DNA of 24,845 nucleotides from Blautia sp. AF19-10LB (lineage in GTDB: Bacteria; Bacillota; Clostridia; Lachnospirales; Lachnospiraceae): contig NZ_QTWS01000042.1 in the NCBI RefSeq assembly GCF_003461245.1, positions 1 through 24,845 of the forward strand, read 5' to 3'. Both the position numbers and the translations under genes were made by a program. Position 1 is the first letter of the stretch; every line of letters starts with the position of its first letter. The notes beneath the pieces were generated by a model that saw only the letters and a list, made by a program, of their open reading frames with translations, was not told the DNA's origin and made no database searches. Below, piece by piece: positions 23,194 to 24,845 of this stretch.

Positions 23194-23430
23194 CTACTCT
23201 ATTTTTATTCTCGTATGGAATAAACCATTTAAAACACCGTAGTTTTTAATACTCTCTACTGTCTCATCCATTTTTTCATCATCGCTTACATGAAATGGAT
23301 GATTTTTAAAAGGATGGAGCTTTTCCAGTTCTATTTCCACAACCTGGTTCATACTCTTTTCCGGTGCTTCTTCCAATCCCAGTAACTCATCATAAGAGGT
23401 AAGCTGAATCTCTTTTTTCGGTCTACGCAT
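23194..23430 (-). pseudogene. Truncated ParB N-terminus
   Basis: A 78-codon frame that begins like ParB/Spo0J-family proteins of clostridial elements (EIELEKLHPFKNHPFHVSDDEKMDETVESIKNYGVL). It loses all resemblance after YGVL, where the family continues with a proline-rich stretch and the GHRR CTP-binding motif. The remaining 11 codons come from other DNA, so the HTH and dimer domains are absent. The breakpoint is at about 23230. Ribosome site AGGAGGTG and the 8-bp overlap with parA are intact. It cannot act as a normal centromere clamp. Confidence 0.85.
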
Positions 23431-24199
23431 GTTTCAACACCTCCTGAACCAGTTCCCTGTAACTGTCTGCCCCTTTGCTTTTTCCATCATAAGCAAATAT
23501 ACTTACACCCTCAGATGCTGTTTCTGCAAGACTTTCTGTTCTTGGAATTGTCTGCTCAAAAATTTTAATATCCTCTCCATATGTGCTTATGATCGCCTGC
23601 TTATTTCTCTTTGCATTGTTGTAACGGCAATTATCCATTGTGAACAAAATACCTTCTATCTGTAATTCCGGATTAAATCTCTGATGGATTCCTTTTACCA
23701 CTTTCAGTAATTCCATAAGTCCATCCGCCGCATAATATTGTGGCTGTACCGGTATCAGAACACTGTCCGCTGCACTTAATGCATTGATTGTCAGCATTCC
23801 CAATGATGGCATACAGTCAATCAGAATATAATCATATTCATCCTTCAGCAGTTCCAGATACTCTTTCAGTACTTTTTCCCTATCCTCAACAGTAAATAAG
23901 GACATATCCATTCCGGCAAGCAATTTATTGGACGGAATCAGGTCCATCCCTTCTTCATGGTGCAAGACTGCTTCCTTTGGATCAAACTCCAGCCCCATGA
24001 TGATATTTTCCATCATACTCTTTAAAGTCACTTTGAGATTTTTGGGAAATCCCAGTCCCATTGTCAGATGTCCCTGTGGATCTGCATCTACCAGCACTAC
24101 TTTTTTCCCATTCTTTGTCAGTCCGGCTCCCAGATTGATGGTTGTCGTTGTTTTGGCTACTCCGCCCTTCTGATTTGCAATAGCAATTACTTTACACAT
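23423..24199 (-). CDS. parA: ParA-family partition ATPase (Soj/MinD-like)
   Basis: A 258-aa protein with deviant Walker A KGGVAKTT (residues 11-18), switch I VDADPQGHLT and Walker B-like DYILIDCMPSLG. In extrachromosomal or excised elements, ParA with ParB stabilises the circular form. Here its partner is truncated, so partition is likely lost unless another ParB acts in trans. GGAGG lies seven bases before the ATG. Confidence 0.93.
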   Translation of the reverse strand: MCKVIAIANQKGGVAKTTTTINLGAGLTKNGKKVVLVDADPQGHLTMGLGFPKNLKVTLKSMMENIIMGLEFDPKEAVLHHEEGMDLIPSNKLLAGMDMSLFTVEDREKVLKEYLELLKDEYDYILIDCMPSLGMLTINALSAADSVLIPVQPQYYAADGLMELLKVVKGIHQRFNPELQIEGILFTMDNCRYNNAKRNKQAIISTYGEDIKIFEQTIPRTESLAETASEGVSIFAYDGKSKGADSYRELVQEVLKHA

Positions 24200-24214
24200 A
24201 TACTTTCCTCCGAT

Positions 24215-24379
24215 TTACTGTTTTTCTTCTACTTCTACATAAACACGAAAATATTTACTTGTTCCTTTATTTGCATAAGCATCAGATACTTCCAGGACAT
24301 CCAATTCCTTATGCTTTTCCAAAATACGGCGAAACCATTGAATGTCCCTCAAAGTACCCTGTAATCTAATTTTCAGCAT
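24215..24379 (-). CDS. Small conserved element protein, DUF3970-like
   Basis: A 54-aa protein (MLKIRLQGTLRDIQWFRRILEKHKELDVLEVSDAYANKG...), recalled as the DUF3970 family; function unknown. GGGAGG lies six bases before the ATG at 24379, and the gene overlaps its upstream neighbour by 14 bp. It ends 15 bp before parA, suggesting one operon. Confidence 0.7.
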   Translation of the reverse strand: MLKIRLQGTLRDIQWFRRILEKHKELDVLEVSDAYANKGTSKYFRVYVEVEEKQ

Positions 24380-24833
24380 ATGTATCCTCCCAGTCTTTGT
24401 AAAAGCAATACTCTGGATAACGGATTTTAATGGCTTCCCAGAAATACCGGGCATATCCACAGCAAAACAGATCCTCTACGGTATAACACTGACATTCTTT
24501 CAACTGATCTTCTTCTGCTTCGTAATCTCCGACGCTTGGTGTTCCATTACAATACAGGTTAAATGCCATACGGACAATTCGTAAACTTCCACTGGTCTGC
24601 CACCCTTCCTGCAGGCATTCCGTTTTTACACATCCAGTTTTAAAATTATAGATTTTATTCACATTATTTCTTGTGTCTCTGTCGATACCCAGGCAATAAA
24701 CCAAAGCCCGATGGTAGACATCCTGATATCTGCATTTTTTCAGATATTCCTCATAAAATTTTTCGTGTTCCCTGCTCTTGAAAGTAATTGTGCGAGAATT
24801 GCTATTCTCTGCTCTTAACGCTGTGTTTGTCAT
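24366..24833 (-). CDS. Conserved element protein, DUF6075-like
   Basis: A 155-aa protein with the stretch YQDVYHRALVYCLGIDRDTRNN...TGCVKTECLQEGWQTSGS, which I associate with a family found in clostridial conjugative elements (DUF6075; moderate certainty). Function unknown; no signal peptide or TM. Of two possible ATGs, 24833 has AGGA at eight bases, while 24839 would have only two bases; the window ends just upstream, so an even earlier start cannot be excluded. Confidence 0.65.
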   Translation of the reverse strand: MTNTALRAENSNSRTITFKSREHEKFYEEYLKKCRYQDVYHRALVYCLGIDRDTRNNVNKIYNFKTGCVKTECLQEGWQTSGSLRIVRMAFNLYCNGTPSVGDYEAEEDQLKECQCYTVEDLFCCGYARYFWEAIKIRYPEYCFYKDWEDTYAEN

Positions 24834-24845
24834 TTTCATTTTCCT

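Overview
The window looks like a low-to-moderate GC Firmicute of the gut Clostridia type (Lachnospiraceae-like). The evidence is strong AGGAGG ribosome binding sites, TTGxxx/TATAAT promoters, and gene families typical of Clostridia conjugative transposons: MOBP relaxase, XRE + sigma-like factor + excisionase control module, ParA/ParB, and small conserved element proteins. Species cannot be fixed from the sequence. Nearly all genes lie on the minus strand.

Layout from left to right. (1) 1-426 is the 5' part of a group II intron on the minus strand. (2) 485-5708 is cassette 1, transcribed right to left: response regulator, histidine kinase, terminator, ABC ATPase, 814-aa FtsX-type permease. (3) 5742-7540 is an IS200/IS605 element with TnpA and TnpB, sitting in the 5' leader of the cassette 1 regulator gene. 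(4) 7667-9036 is the regulatory/recombination arm of a Tn916/Tn1549-like element: excisionase-like protein, an uncertain small ORF, a sigma-70-like factor, and an unusually structured leader. No integrase follows the excisionase inside the window. (5) 9298-14334 is cassette 2: small HTH protein, response regulator, kinase, ABC ATPase, 777-aa FtsX permease. (6) 14499-18017 holds a plus-strand XRE regulator, a hairpin-rich spacer, a MOBP relaxase (minus) and an AlbA_2/Schlafen-type ATP-binding regulator (plus). (7) 18089-18749 is a fusion point: a CD1845-like membrane protein with four perfect 24-bp repeats and no ATG, joined to a 3'-truncated XRE gene. (8) 18875-23105 is cassette 3, a LanFEG-type lantibiotic-immunity ABC transporter followed by its own response regulator and kinase. 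(9) 23194-24833 is the element's partition end: truncated ParB, ParA and two small conserved element proteins.

How the parts fit together. The window reads as a rearranged integrative element used as a platform for peptide-stress defence. Three independent two-component system/ABC transporter cassettes, all in one orientation, occupy about 14.5 kb. Each has an 11-bp-period direct repeat, the spacing used by OmpR/PhoB-family regulators, just upstream of its ABC ATPase gene. The transfer functions look damaged: ParB stops after its YGVL motif, CD1845 has lost its start codon, and no type IV secretion genes are visible. The control circuit seems preserved: a 14-bp motif flanks the XRE promoter and recurs at the promoter of the sigma-factor leader. 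That leader carries an early terminator and a hairpin that buries the Shine-Dalgarno sequence.
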